A stretch of DNA of 64,000 bases, taken from the NCBI GenBank assembly GCA_963169105.1, contig OY720639.1, forward strand, positions 122,037,117 through 122,101,116, written 5' to 3'. The notes beneath the pieces are model-generated. The model saw only the letters and a program-made list of their open reading frames with translations, was not told the origin of the DNA and did no database searches. Position numbers and translations under genes: made by a program. Positions within the stretch are counted from its first letter, which is position 1. Each line of letters starts with the position of its first letter. The stretch comes from Ceriagrion tenellum. Taxonomy: Eukaryota; Arthropoda; Insecta; Odonata; Coenagrionidae. This document shows positions 22,501-35,250 of the stretch, piece after piece.

Positions 22501-25500
22501 TTTCAGCCATTGAAAAAGCACAACGTACGAGATTGGTATATTGGCAACACAAATCATGAGATTGAAAATAATTTACATCGAAAAAAGCCACAAAGAAAGA
22601 AAACCTTAGCTGCTGTTGAGGTCCAAATGAAGGAAGTCCTGAAGAGATATGAACCATTGTCTTCTCTCGAGTGCTCGGGGTTGATAATGAAGATAGTTTG
22701 AGATTTTATTCAATGTCGTTGGACAACTCTTCAAGCATTGTTAATGGAAGTACTTATTTTACACGATTGCGCACCACAAAATATTGATTTTAATTCACGT
22801 GAATACTCCTCACTACTAGTGTTTTCTCCTTGAACGATGGAATCAATTGAGTATCCAATTAAAAAAGAAGGTCAACTCTTGGGTGCAAACTTAACAAAAC
22901 TGCTAGCATCACATTTTCAACTCAACACCACTAATTATCTGCGGTGAAATAAGAAGATAACGGCTGAAAGTTCAAAATTAATACAGAATAAAAGAAAATA
23001 AGTGTGACATAAAACATCAGTCATCTTAAAGAATCTGATCGGTCACCTCAAGAAAATTACAACACATAAAAGGAAAAAATTAAAAGATGAGAATGGATTT
23101 AATATTTCAAATACTCAAACGCTTCACTTAATAAAATAACGTGTTTGTGCTGAAAATAAGATAAAATTACAGGATATTTGAAATAACAACGAAATAAAAA
23201 TCAAAAATAAAAGAACTACAATTCCTCGATTTTATTAATCCGTAGCAGCTAAAGGCAAAACAAAAATGAACTGAGTAACAAACAAAACGTTGATAACAAT
23301 GACTGCTTTAATACAAATCGATCAGTCAATACAACATAAGAAAATTATGCTTGGTGGGCGAAGAAAAAGAAATCCTAACGTCATTGAACTATTGGCCAAT
23401 CCAGCAAACATCTCAAGTAACAGTCAATGTATTGTATGACAATAAAAAGAACCGAACAACACTCAGTAGGCATCTCAAACCTTAGCAGCGTGGAGCGTTT
23501 CAAAGAGGATTTAGGCGGCCGAATCGTGAAGACTCGGACACTTTGAATGCGTATTCATGAAAAAGGAATTTTTCCATTCTCCACACGTTCAAAATATACA
23601 TAACGCGCAAGTATTTTCATAAAGGGCCAATTTAAATGCGGAATCCCATTAATCCGTGAATAAATAAACTGTACTTGAAGTAGCTTACGTAATGAGGTCC
23701 GGGAGAAGTAAACATAAGGTCCCAAGCACCAAATGGATAGAGAAAGACAAGAAGAAATCGAAGAAATTAGGAGAAGGATCCAGACATGCAATTCAACCAT
23801 TGTATGTGAGGTGGAACACTTCAAATAAAGCAAAGAGAAATGTGCGACCATGCATCATGCAGCATATCATTATCTATTGCACATGCAATAGCAGCACAAA
23901 ATACATGACGTGCAGAACACATTACAGTGCGTCCGCAATGGGCGGACAATGATGATGTATCGCCTTCTCACATTACGGGGCTGCCGTCTCGAAGCCTGCC
24001 CCAAAGCACATTTCTCGTCACACCGTAAATGGCACAAGGAAACTCTTCGGTTACAAAGAAAAATGCGACAATAGTGACCGAATACTGTATTTCACGCGAC
24101 TAAAGCCATTTAATAATGCGTCAAGCGACTACGATCATAATAGAGAACAAGAGAAAAGGGTATTATATTTGATATGCTAACCTTACTAGATTGTTTTTTT
24201 AATACCCCAAGCAAGATAGTACCCAATTCACTTGCACGCAGCGTTAGTTTGGAGTCCGTAGCCAAACATCCAGCTAGAAGAAACACAAAAGTGATAATTC
24301 AAGGAGTCATCAAAGGTACAACATTAATGACACCTCTTGCAAAAATGCTCCGTTTGCAACTACAGCGCGATTTATAATCTTTGGTTTCTTCGCGAAATAA
24401 GATGCATTTTCGAGGGCGAGGAAGAAATGTTCTACTATGATGATACAGAGGAAGAAGACATTTTATATTATAAAATAAGGAGCTACCTAGTTTTGCCAGG
24501 GAGTAATATCATTGTTCAGTGTAGTATCCAATTATCTAGGCATCTACAGAGAAAAAATTCATCGGAAAAGACTATAAAATGAATACCTAATGAATTCAAC
24601 AAAAAGTTTCCTACATCTATTTTGATGGATTATTAATAGAATAATGTTTCATATAAAACAGACTGAAGGGAATGCTTCGCGTAGATTGTCGATAGAAAAG
24701 TTGCAAATACAACATTCTTCTTAAGAAATTGCCACGGGAGCCTTGATTCAATGCTCGATGATGATGTGCAAAATCACAAGGGGATTCAATAAAATCCAAC
24801 ACATTCTACTAGCGATAATGGTAAGAAAGTCAGAAGAAGACAAAGTGATAACATGGAAATTTGTCAAAATGACCTCTACTCGCCGGTTAGCTGTAAGATG
24901 TCCGCCAAGTTTTTACCATTGCATTTTTTTACCATATTTATCAACCTGTGATTCGTTACAAGCAACCATCCTCTTGTCCGATATAAACCTCATTTAAACG
25001 ATACACTTTTGAGAGCTGCTTGAAATTTAGAAGATACATTGGCTAACATGGACGGTAGCATTCACTAAATTCGAATCACGAATAAATCATTAAAGCAATT
25101 AAAGTTTTATTTACTGCAGACACTCACCACAGAGTCCAATAAAAATGAAAACTCAAAAGGATCACATCGACTTCTGTTCTATCATTCTTACGCAACTGTG
25201 CTCACACGATAAATTCTTTCGCCAAAAATGTCCAAGTATAAAATATGCAATGCAATTTTTATTGCATCTTATTTATTGATTAGGAAAGACCTGTATCAAA
25301 TGTAGCAATGAGCAAAGTGAGATTTATCATCTTTCATGAGCAAAGTGATTTTTAAAAATCAGGAATACAGAATCATGCCACAAAAAATATAAATTTGACA
25401 AGTTACCAGAAAAAGATTAAATCCATCCTGAGGCCTTTTACCTGTCGCAAAGTAAGTTTTCATTAGAGATAATGTAACGAAATGTGGCCGAGGAAAAGTA

Positions 25501-26750
25501 ATTGAAAGGTATAGCATTCCGTCAGAAGAATGTATTATGTATTCAACTAAGTGTAATCAAATGCATATATGACAGGAGAATTGAACATAAGATACTACTA
25601 TTAGTGACAACATTGAGTAAGAGTGCTCGGCTACATGAGTTTGGACGGGAAAGATCCCGCAAAATGTACCAGAAGAATCGATAGATTATGAACGTGCTGA
25701 CATAAATGGGTAAAGAGATAGGGGTTAATACGGTGAACACTTACATATAACGTCAACGTACGAGAAAGTAGAAGGTTAGGAGCGTCCCCATATAGTGTGT
25801 GCGAGTCCTGACACCAGGAATCCTACATCATGCACTATTTTCTATATCGATTCTCACTATTAAGGTTCGTGAGGAATGAAATTTGTAAGGAGTTAAAGAG
25901 GGAATTTTACTTTACATCTCTCGACGATACTGACAGGAGTAAACATCAAATGTGAAACAATGGTAAAGGAATTCCGGAATGCTTTTAGTATAGGTGTTTA
26001 CTTTATTTACTACACCGCTAACCGATTAATAATATTTACAGTGCCATGTTATTTACACTTTTAAAAGCTTTACTTATGATTTAACAATGGTTTAAAGATA
26101 TTTTCAAGCAAAAACTGATCCAACAGTGATTAAAAGCAGAGCCAGCTTTTACCATATTTTTTATGGAGTAGGTATATATTATACAAAAAGGTAAATTACA
26201 AATGCCACGATTTATACTGAGCAGCTGATAAGTTGGGAAAGTGCAATTGAGTCACAGATAAAAATTACGTCAATCTTTTCTAACTTCTTTCAGTATTAAA
26301 TGTTTTGGCTTTTTACATTTTTAGTCTGTGTAATCAATTTTACGGGGACTGATTTGGACTTTTGCTGTCCATAATTATTACCTAAACTTAATGAGTTGAC
26401 ATATTATCCCATAAAAACTGGAATCGGTATACAAAAAGATTCAACATAGATTTCATGCCAAAATTAATTAGCTAGGTACCAGAAAATATAGAACTTCCGG
26501 GAACGCCATATATGAATCCTTTTCCGTAACAAGTAATTTCTCAAGCAAAGTGAAAACTTTGCCACTCTGAATCATAAGGCTAGACACACTCAAGACGGAT
26601 AAAAATATGACAGTTTATCATTAAAGTTATGGCCCAATTGCACTTCCTGAGTCCAAACCATTTTTTCGTCGAGAAATAACAAATGAAAGGAGTGCACAAC
26701 CAGATAGGAATCTGTTGGTAGTTCCATGCTCACCTGATTGGAAAACTAAA
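19514..26750. other. Giant first intron, proximal part
   Basis: CpG frequency is near that expected for the base composition, unlike 1-18 kb. It contains the TTAA-flanked MITE at 20805-21016. No protein-coding exon is convincing on either strand. Confidence 0.5.
20805..21016. mobile_element. TTAA-flanked MITE, 212 bp (piggyBac-type target site)
   Basis: Flanked by TTAA at 20801-20804 and 21017-21020. The left end reads AAGCCCTGGTTACAAGATAT and the right end, reverse-complemented, GGCCTGGTTACTCGATACAT, giving imperfect terminal inverted repeats of about 28 bp. Inside, GTACGAATGCA-like and GTTCATGNRTTCG-like motifs recur as sub-terminal repeats. It has no ORF. TTAA duplications are characteristic of piggyBac-type transposition; the link to that superfamily is inferred. 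Confidence 0.6.
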
Positions 26751-26759
26751 CCTCCTATT

Positions 26760-27215
26760 TAACATTTTGGCAGCGACCTGGTGGTGATGGTGGTGACGGA
26801 GTGAGGTTTTGTTGCAGGGGGGTTGTGCCACTGCTCTCAAGTACGCATGCGCCAGCCTTTAAGTGGTGGCAGGGGACAGAGAGAAGCTTGGATAGCAGGT
26901 TGCGGGACAAACGGGCGAGGAATTGTGCTTTGAGGAACACAAGGAAGGTACAACAATATGCAGACACGTCCTTTCGCGGAGGCTCGCCGTCTCCGAGGAG
27001 GACTTCATCGAGGCAGCACTACGGAGCTGCCCATGCGGGTCGCCCGTTGTCAAAATGGGTGTCAGGGATTCCCACAAAATGGCCGCCGTCAAATTGCGCC
27101 CTCTATGGGCGAAGCGGGAGAGGGTATCCCTACATCTCGAACGCCGAAGTCTTACACATTCCCGAAATATTGGGCAGGACGGGAGTAAGGTTACCGAAAA
27201 AAAAGAAAACAAGAA
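26760..27215. other. CpG-rich islet in the first intron, function unknown
   Basis: Markedly richer in G, C and CpG than its surroundings. All frames on the plus strand stay open for a while, as expected of GC-rich DNA, with a longest run of 150 codons; no frame resembles a known protein. It contains CAAAATGGCCGCC (YY1/Pho-like, GCCATTTTG on the minus strand) at about 27075 and, on the minus strand, CCCATAGAGGGCGC (27096-27109), close to the CTCF core. Possible regulatory element, alternative promoter or non-coding exon. Confidence 0.35.
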
Positions 27216-27249
27216 CGCATCGTCATCAGTATGATTATCTAAACGTCAA

Positions 27250-30200
27250 GTGACTGCTAATGACAATGGTTCAAGGAATAATCCAAGGTTGTGCTCTTTG
27301 CTCAGTTTCACTATTACCAAAAATGTTGATGTCTTCTTACTAGAGAAGAACAACGGGAAATTATATTATTCCACACGAACACACACACAAGAATCCACAA
27401 CAATGATGGATGGCTCGTGCTTCTGGTTCAACGTTTGCGGCTAAAGTACAACAAACATTCAATTTTGATGGTCACCAACTTGTGCATGTAGCGAAGGTGA
27501 GATTGATAAAGTCAACTGACACCCGTTTTTGTCTACGGGAGATTGGTGGTAAATCAGAGCTGATACAGTTCCCGGGCGGTAGGGCAAAGTAGAAGCCAAT
27601 TGCTAACCGTGATGCATCCATTCTTCGCCCAAAGTCCACACTTTCACGACTAATAACTAGGAAAGCAGATGAGGTCAAAATATTTCAAACATATTATGTA
27701 CCTAAGTATTCTGATCATTTCCACACCAATTTGATGATAAGAGGAATCAAAGAAAAGTAGCGTTAGCTAACCATAGCAAAGTTATCCTCCATTCGGGCGA
27801 ATGAAACTTTCAAATTGATAAAACCCACATAAAAAAGAGGAATTTATGTCTTCAATTTCTATTAATAATGCGTTCAGAAAAAGACATTTATAAAAATAAT
27901 TGAAAAGAACTAAGAAGGAATGCGTCCACTAAAGTCCGGTATTGTAGCCTTTCATAAGAATGAGGGTAGTTTTTATATTACAGAAAATGCTGTCTCACGA
28001 GAACAAGAATCAAGGCAAACATCGCCACCGCCTCCAGGCCCTCAAGTTAGAGAGAACTCAGACACTTGTTGAGAAGCTGGCACGACTTCATTTCCAAAAC
28101 AAGAAAGAACCTGACTCCTCTCACAAAGTTTGACCAACATTCCAGCGGAGAATCTGTTACCTTCAATGCTTCTATCGGAGCAGTGTTGTGGCTAGAGATT
28201 TTTGGGGTCAGTGAATGATGGTGGAAGGAAAACAGGTTCCATAAACTTACGTCGACGCATTAAAAAAAAACCTGTGAAGTTTTTAAGATAACATACGATT
28301 TACAAAAATAGGCGAAAACAGCTATTTTGACCACTTTATTAAATAGCTAGCGGAAATTTGAGCTATAAAATATAAAAATTAGGCAGAAGACAATTAAACC
28401 ATTTAAATTTATATACATAAACAACGGACATTTGCGGATCATTTTTGAACTCTTCTCGATCTTAGATACTCTCACATCATTATTCGTTATTTTCACTCTA
28501 AAAAGAGCTATGCCGCTGGCACTGAACGACTAAACCACCCAAATAAGGCTGTTAAACTCTAGAAGCTACAAAAAAGGACTAAATTTATAAAAAATCCTGA
28601 AAATGTGAAGTCACTCAGGTCCTATTCAATATCATTAATAACATCCTCGCATAAAAGACAACGGACCGATTTAAAAATTCCTAAGAACGTAAGCGACGCG
28701 AAAAACACAAGGGATATTATTTTTTTCAATAAGACGCGAAGTGACCCACTGGCAACTTCAGAAGATAGTGAAGTGCTAGTCTTAGATTATTGAAATTTAC
28801 TCAACAGACAGAGCAACTACTGAAAAGAGGATTGATGAAACCACGATAAGGAGTGCTGCCGTCATTGATATCTAAGGCTTGTCTCTCCCTCGCCCATTTC
28901 ATGGGCTCTGTAAGTAGGTGACATTTTTACGATCAAGAACAACGCTCAGCATAGTAACACAAATCGCCATAGCAACATTAACTTAAATCCCAGGCTCCAA
29001 CGAATTGTTTCAAGGGTACCGTAGCCTTAACGACTCAAAAGGAAATGGATTCTCCAAACGGATCACAGCAACAGGCACTGCGGGAGAGGAAGCAAGTCTT
29101 ATTGATCCCACAATGAAGGAAATTAAGAATTCTTCTGAGATAATTTCACCGCCGATTCTTCAGAAAAAAGGTCGGGTAATCCGATTTCTTCATCGTTGAG
29201 ATTAGAATGACAAGTCCGAAGGCTACCAAGAAAGAGTGTGTAAAGACTGACTTAAATGATAGTACATACTTTAGACCTCATTTTAGCATACCTAATGTGG
29301 TAAAGGGAGCGATAATCAAAGCTAAAAATAGTCTGGGTTCTCGTTCACGTTAAATATTATGTTAAGAAAAGTATCTCCCACCAGATATATTTGCCTGACG
29401 ATAACGTAGCTTACGTAGTCCAATAAAAAATAATATCTTTTTAAGAAATATTTAAGGGCGATAACATTAAAAGAATATGAACAGTTGTCGGATTGTACAC
29501 CGGGTTAAGTCCATCTCCCACGGTATCACGATAACCGAGGTGCTAATCCTGGCTTCTGATACACTGAAGATGACGAGCGACTCGTTCATCGAAACGTCGG
29601 CCAAGACGGAGCATCTGACCCGGTGTGAAGCCCAACAAAAATTCAGCCACAAAAATCACCGTAAAACCAGAGCTTTAAAAAATAGTCAGCAGGCTTTAAG
29701 GTATACCTAACTATGGAGTAATTATAAAAAAGACACGCACGATTCACACGGAAAAGAGAAGCCCATTGCCTACCATGAAGTTAGGTAGACGGCATTATGA
29801 TCTGTCGAAAGAATACCGAGCATAAATATAGATATTAAAACATTTATCGCAAGCTTCCTTCGAATGAACCCCAGTAACGTGTGTGCTACAATGCACATGA
29901 AGTCATTCGGCTACAATAAATCAGCGTCAGTGATGATATTCAGATTGCAAGCTTGCAATCCCAGCCAAATCAGATTTTAAAAAATTTTCTATTTCCCATT
30001 ATTTAAGTCAATGAAATGGCTTCCAACTCGATCTAAAATGGTTTGTTTACAGATAATACTTCGGTGGTGCCATGCCTACCAAAACGACATGCATCGAGAA
30101 TATATCGTCTTGATGAAAACTATTCTTACACAACACAGAAAATAACGGTATCTTAGACAGCACACGCAGAGCCAAACAGCAAGGCACTCTTCGCCGATAC

Positions 30201-30480
30201 TAACGCCACGCACCATAGACGGGCTCAAGCCACCAAGTGCAAGGAGAAGGGAGTCCCGCCTGTGACGACTAAGAAAATAAGACCACAGCATTATAATGCG
30301 AGGACTTCATCTCACCGACACCAGGACCGGAAAACCTTTCTCAAACGTCCCTCAGTACTTATTCAATGAATTTTTTATCGGGGTTAATACGCAACATCTC
30401 ACGCAATGACCTAAGTAAAGAGGGGATGCTGCCATAATCTCCTCAGGAGATTTCATTGCTCATGCAAATTAGCGAAACGC
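27250..30480. other. First intron, no gene recognised
   Basis: AT-rich with normal CpG frequency. Only the snap-back element at 29484-29638 is recognisable. Confidence 0.5.
29484..29638 (+). mobile_element. Snap-back element with CTGAAGA...GAAAC core
   Basis: Ends are inverted: GTTGTCGGATTGTACACCGG at 29484 against the complement of CCGGTGTGAAGCCCAAC ending at 29636. Inside, CTGAAGA (29564-29570) is followed by a TGACGAG/CTCG-TCA stem and GAAACGTCGG (29591-29600), the hammerhead-like pattern common in Penelope-like terminal repeats. The two bases between the stem and GAAA make it unlikely to self-cleave as it stands. Confidence 0.5.
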
Positions 30481-30499
30481 TAAAATTGGAACGAGCTTA

Positions 30500-30800
30500 A
30501 ATGCGACGCAGATATCCGAGCCGGGGGCGACGTTAATATTTCATGCGGAAGAGCCCCGGAGCTGCTCCCGAGGAAAACGCCGAACCGGTAAGGAGAGACG
30601 AGGATGAATAATAGCATCGGAGAATGCGAGGGACGGAAAGGGTGAGGAGCGGGAGGGTGACGCTCCGAGGGAGCAGTAGTGAGGTCGGTCAGATAATCAA
30701 TCGTGACAAGGCGGTAAGTACAGCTGGGGCTCTAGGGATCGCGGAAGGGCAGTGAGCTCTCGCTCGCGGCACGGCCCGACCGATGGCGAGGCTCGGCACG
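30500..30800. other. CpG-rich islet in the first intron
   Basis: GC- and CpG-rich (for example GCCGGGGGCGACG, CTCGCTCGCGGCACGGCCCG) with two good plus-strand donors (CCG|GTAAGG near 30587, GCG|GTAAGT near 30713). No coding frame is convincing. It could be an unmethylated regulatory region or an antisense non-coding first exon. Confidence 0.3.
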
Positions 30801-31829
30801 TTCCGAAAGAAAAGACGGCGAAAATCCAACTTGACATGCATGTTAAAAAGGTTTCCGATGATTAAAGTCGCAAAAAAAACTCCGCGATACTACAGTGCTT
30901 TTAGATTGCAATGGAATTCGGGTTAACGAGCACTGAATAATGGAGCAATGTGACCAATTTCGAGCTGCGTGTAAAAAAAGCAAGTTATCTGGCACGATAA
31001 AGATGCTAAAGATGAGAAAAGTAATTACGAGTACTCCAGATTACCAGAAGAGAGGGTTAATGTTTGTAATGACATCATTGTACATCTGGCATAAGCACAG
31101 AGCAATTAAAAACCCTCACTATTTCGCATCACCATCATTTCCTCGTCTTGTTTAGTAAATTCTCAAAAGAGACTGGATTCGCTAGAAGATAAATTAAAAG
31201 ATTGGATCCAGGGTTCTTAAAGAATTTACCACATCTCAATTCTTAAAAAAAATTCAAAGAAAAACCAGGAACTGATATTGAAAGTAAGCACTATCAAACA
31301 GCATTACAACTAGTAAGAAATACCTCGAACCCATCCTAAAACAGTCAGAGCCTACACTTCGATCATTCGGAAACTTTTACTGTTACGCCTTGCATTAGCA
31401 AAAACGACAAGCTAGCAATGAAAGAAAACAATCTACCTCATGTATTCATACCGGCATCACCAATCAATTACATTCATTAAATCATAAAATGTGAACTATG
31501 GGGATCAAAATGTATGAACGATCGGCATATTTTCACTGAAAAACACAAAAATACTTATATTCTACTCGCAGTCAAGGCCCTAAACTTCGTTTGGTGCTAC
31601 TGCACTAAAGGTGAGCATTATTTCATTTTCTTCGGAACTTCTTGTAGCCAAAGTAAAAGAACGTTTGGAAATGTATATACTGTACATACATAGAGCATAG
31701 ACCCCCTTTATCTGCGGTAGATACAGATCACGATGATAGGTGCCTAAAAAGGATAAAGATGACCCAAAGGAAACAAAAGGAAAAAAGTTTCCAAACATGA
31801 ACGAATGGAACTGAAAGGAATCCGTCGGA

Positions 31830-32345
31830 AAAACCTACGCCGGGATTGCTTTTGGAGAGATCGGGAAGAGGGAATGGAGGAAAGGAAGGCAGAGTCAGGG
31901 CGGGTAAGGGTTCTTCGAGCGGAAAAATCCCTTCCTTGGGGTTCCGTAGGGTGTGCGCGCTCTCACCACCCAGGGTTCATTTCATCGACCCATCCCCGCG
32001 GACACATACAACGACATTTGAACGTCGCCGATCGTCGAGGACGACAAGGGGCACACGCGGACACGGAGAAGTCCAAACACACACACAAGAGCCTCACAAA
32101 GAGGCGATATTCCGCCGTCAATGTTGTTTAGGAGGCGAGGAACGAAATCGAGGCTACTACCACGTCGACGAACAAACGAGCAATACGGTGCCCTTACCCG
32201 GGTCCTCCGCCGGGCAGAGCCAATTCCGTCGTAGAATAAAAAAAGCATTAAAAAATCCACCCTCGGTTCGATTCGCTCACGCTACCCACCCACATTTACC
32301 TCGTACTACGTTTCCTCCGATCACTCCCACCTCGAGATGTTGACC
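31830..32345. other. CpG-rich segment, no recognised gene
   Basis: High CpG keeps plus-strand frames open (up to 165 codons), but the translations are basic, low-complexity and unlike known proteins. No splice-supported minus-strand exon was found. Confidence 0.3.
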
Positions 32346-32723
32346 GTAAAATAAAAGAGGAAAGATTTCGGCTCATAGGAAACACTTAACCCTTTCCGCC
32401 CCGGCATCAGCCAGAGAACTCACGGTGACTGAGTAGCACGTGAAGACAGAATGACCGGATTTTACGTTCGTCGCTAGGGTAAGGGAAAAGAGAAGGATAC
32501 AGAAAGAGTGAAAGAAATAAAACAATGGGTGAACACATCTCTATCCAACTTTGATGTTATTCTAAAGTTTGGATAAGATGAATTCGGATAACGATAAACC
32601 AAACGACCCTTCCTGCTCGAAGAAACCTCGCCATATATTCCGATTTCCTTCCCGCAAATGGTAGGATAGGCATTCAGTCTCCGCATTTTATACACAATCG
32701 TACTACACCGCAAGTCCTTGCAA

Positions 32724-32779
32724 GAGCGTGAGGCACAGGGTAAAGAGACTACATCCTCATCACCCTGTGCCTCACGCTC
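32724..32779. repeat. Perfect inverted repeat, 18-bp arms, 20-nt loop
   Basis: GAGCGTGAGGCACAGGGT at 32724-32741 and its exact reverse complement at 32762-32779. Either strand would give a long, stable hairpin. Not part of a recognised element. Confidence 0.9.
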
Positions 32780-35031
32780 ATGTGTCCGGGTGACGAAGGT
32801 ACCACTTAAAAACAGAGCGGCAATTACAACAACAAATTTCACGGATATATTGTTTCAAATTTAAACGATCTCACACTCGCGAACATTATTTACAAGTTGG
32901 CGGTTTATTATAGAAAGATATAAAACAAGTTACGAGCGTGCGACTAAAAAAAAAGACGATACATCACGTACGTCTAGTAAGGTATGTAAAACTCGAAAGA
33001 CCCTCCTTAAAGAAGAGCATCGGGTAAAGCGATCTTGGAATAAAGCTGTTGTCCTCGTTAGGCAATATATATTGCCCACAACATTCAGCCAACGTTAATC
33101 CTCTGAAGCCAAAAACCGCCTGAGGCCCAACAGTCGTACATCACATATTTGGAAAATACGGGAGCATTAAAGGAAAGATAATCTCACAGCGATAACGAAT
33201 TATAAACAATGACTGTCAGAGTATCATGAATGGATGGGACGCATTTGTCATAGTGCTACGTACAATATCTTCCATACACTGAGCGATCTTGGTACAGGGC
33301 AATGACTTAACTAATTTTATTTCGATACCCCTGAAATAGTTTAACGCTAGTAAGCAAATGGGATCTACCATTTCTACTGTAAATAAAGCTTTAAATAGTT
33401 CATACTGCATACAGTGATTTTTTTCCAGAATTTATGGAGGAGAATCAATGAAGTAATGGAACCAAGAAATCGAAGAGGCTGGTTTAAAAAAAACAGTCGC
33501 ATCTGGTATTGAATGGCCAAGTTAGGTTAATGAGATAAATTTAAAAGCAGTAATTATTTTTGCTAATACACAGGTTTACCTATGTACCTCATGGTCGACC
33601 TATTACATTTTACGATGCTTTTTCATGATACAGCGGTACGTAAAACAATGAAAATAAATTACACCTTTAATTTCGGAAAGATAGCAAAAAATATTTTAAA
33701 TAATTATGCACCTACTGTAAATTAGCTGTCAATTAAGGATGAAGCTGAGATAACGACGGCCTCCATCGTGTATCCAGCGAGTACCAGTTATCGTTACGAG
33801 AATTTATGGGCAAAGGCAGACGTCCTTCGGAAAATCGACCCGTAACGTGGAAAGGTTATACCAACCCAGAGTGTCGCAATTGCAGAAATCTGAAAACTTA
33901 AATATTTTGATTGCATTCACGGTTTTTAAAGCAATCAACCGATGACACTCCACGTTTGGCTCAGGAATTATTTTATTTCCAAAAATGTTCTAAATATAAA
34001 AATGCTGAGATCAGAGAACTACCTTCCTCTTTGATAGTTTATTCTAAGTAAGGGAGAGATAAACACCTCTGATTTTACAAAGGACTATTCTCCCCTATTG
34101 AAAAACTTGACATTTCGATTTTTGCATTAAACTTAAGTCAGGACGAAACTATGAAGCAATCAAATGAACAGCCGTAAGGTTTTTATGCTTGAAAATTGAT
34201 ATCTCTCCGGTATTTCTAAAAAATACATCAAGGACAACGCTTTCTTGCCTCCTCTACCAGTAATTTAAACGCAATTAACAAAAAAGCCCACACAACTCTT
34301 CTAATAGCATTTCACTATCACAATGGATCTAGAAATATGGAGGCGTAGATAAAATTGATTCGACATGAGAAAAAAAATGTTTCGTAAGTTTTTCATATCT
34401 GTACTAGAAGAAAAAAAATTTCCCGTCCTACAAAAAAACAAACTGCATCAAAAAAATTAGGCACTTTCGTGGGTAAAGTTCGATTCTCGTGAGCGGGATA
34501 CACTCAGAGGATTCTTCGCCGATGTACCAGCAAAAGAGGAAGGCCTCCGGAGGCAGATATTAATTCAGCCACCACATTCTAGCCACCAGTGGCATTCCCA
34601 AGAAATGATAAACTCTCTTAAGTTGGAGAAGGAAATATCAGTTAGAAGCATAGACATTAAAATGTGGTCACAATGTACGATGATGGAATCAATACAATAG
34701 TTAACCAATTCAAACGCATAACAAGCGACTAAAAATATAAACAAAACTTCAAAACGTTGTCGTAAAATTTTCGTTTATTTCTACGCCATCAGAGATAGTC
34801 CATCCCAGACTATAAATTAAGAGGGAGCATAATGACCAACATTACCATTCATTGTTATAATGACAGACTATGGAACAATGTAAGCTCACTAATCCCGCGC
34901 CATTGACGTAGCAAAAACATCACGGCACAGGGGCAAAAAAAAAGAATTCGTAGCCCGATGCTAGGTTACTCTGCCACACTGAATCCACATTCATTACATC
35001 ACGACACACGTAAACCAAACAAATTTTAACC

Positions 35032-35096
35032 AATGGTATTACAATGGAAAATGGTATTACCTTGAAAAATGGTATTACCTTGAAAAATGGTATTAC
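35032..35096. repeat. Tandem repeat, 18-bp unit, about 3.6 copies
   Basis: AATGGTATTAC recurs at 35032, 35050, 35068 and 35086, exactly 18 bp apart; the unit is AATGGTATTACCTTGAAA with small changes in the first copy. Confidence 0.9.
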
Positions 35097-35205
35097 AAAT
35101 CAGTAAGTCATAACTAATTCAGTCACTTTAGCGCGATAACTTTCACGGTGGACTATTTAATTGATCCCAGCTCATTGCCGGTTATAATCTGCCGAGGGCT
35201 TTTTT

Positions 35206-35250
35206 TATTAAACAAAATAATATTAAACAAAATAATATTAAACGAATAAC
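35206..35250. repeat. Tandem repeat, 15-bp unit, 3 copies
   Basis: Unit TATTAAACAAAATAA at 35206 and 35221, and a diverged third copy (TATTAAACGAATAAC) at 35236. Confidence 0.85.

Noticed and set aside
26801..27253. 150-codon plus-strand frame
   Set aside because: Three plus-strand frames and one minus-strand frame are all open here because the DNA is GC-rich; no recognisable protein, so reported only as a CpG-rich islet.
29564..29600. Active hammerhead ribozyme
   Set aside because: Two extra bases separate the stem from GAAA and no cleavage triplet pairs into stem I, so only a relic can be claimed.
31846..32343. 165-codon plus-strand frame
   Set aside because: Basic low-complexity translation in CpG-rich DNA, competing frames open, no family resemblance.
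35032..35096. CRISPR-like or regulatory array from the 18-bp tandem repeats
   Set aside because: Direct head-to-tail repeats without spacers in a eukaryotic intron; an ordinary minisatellite.
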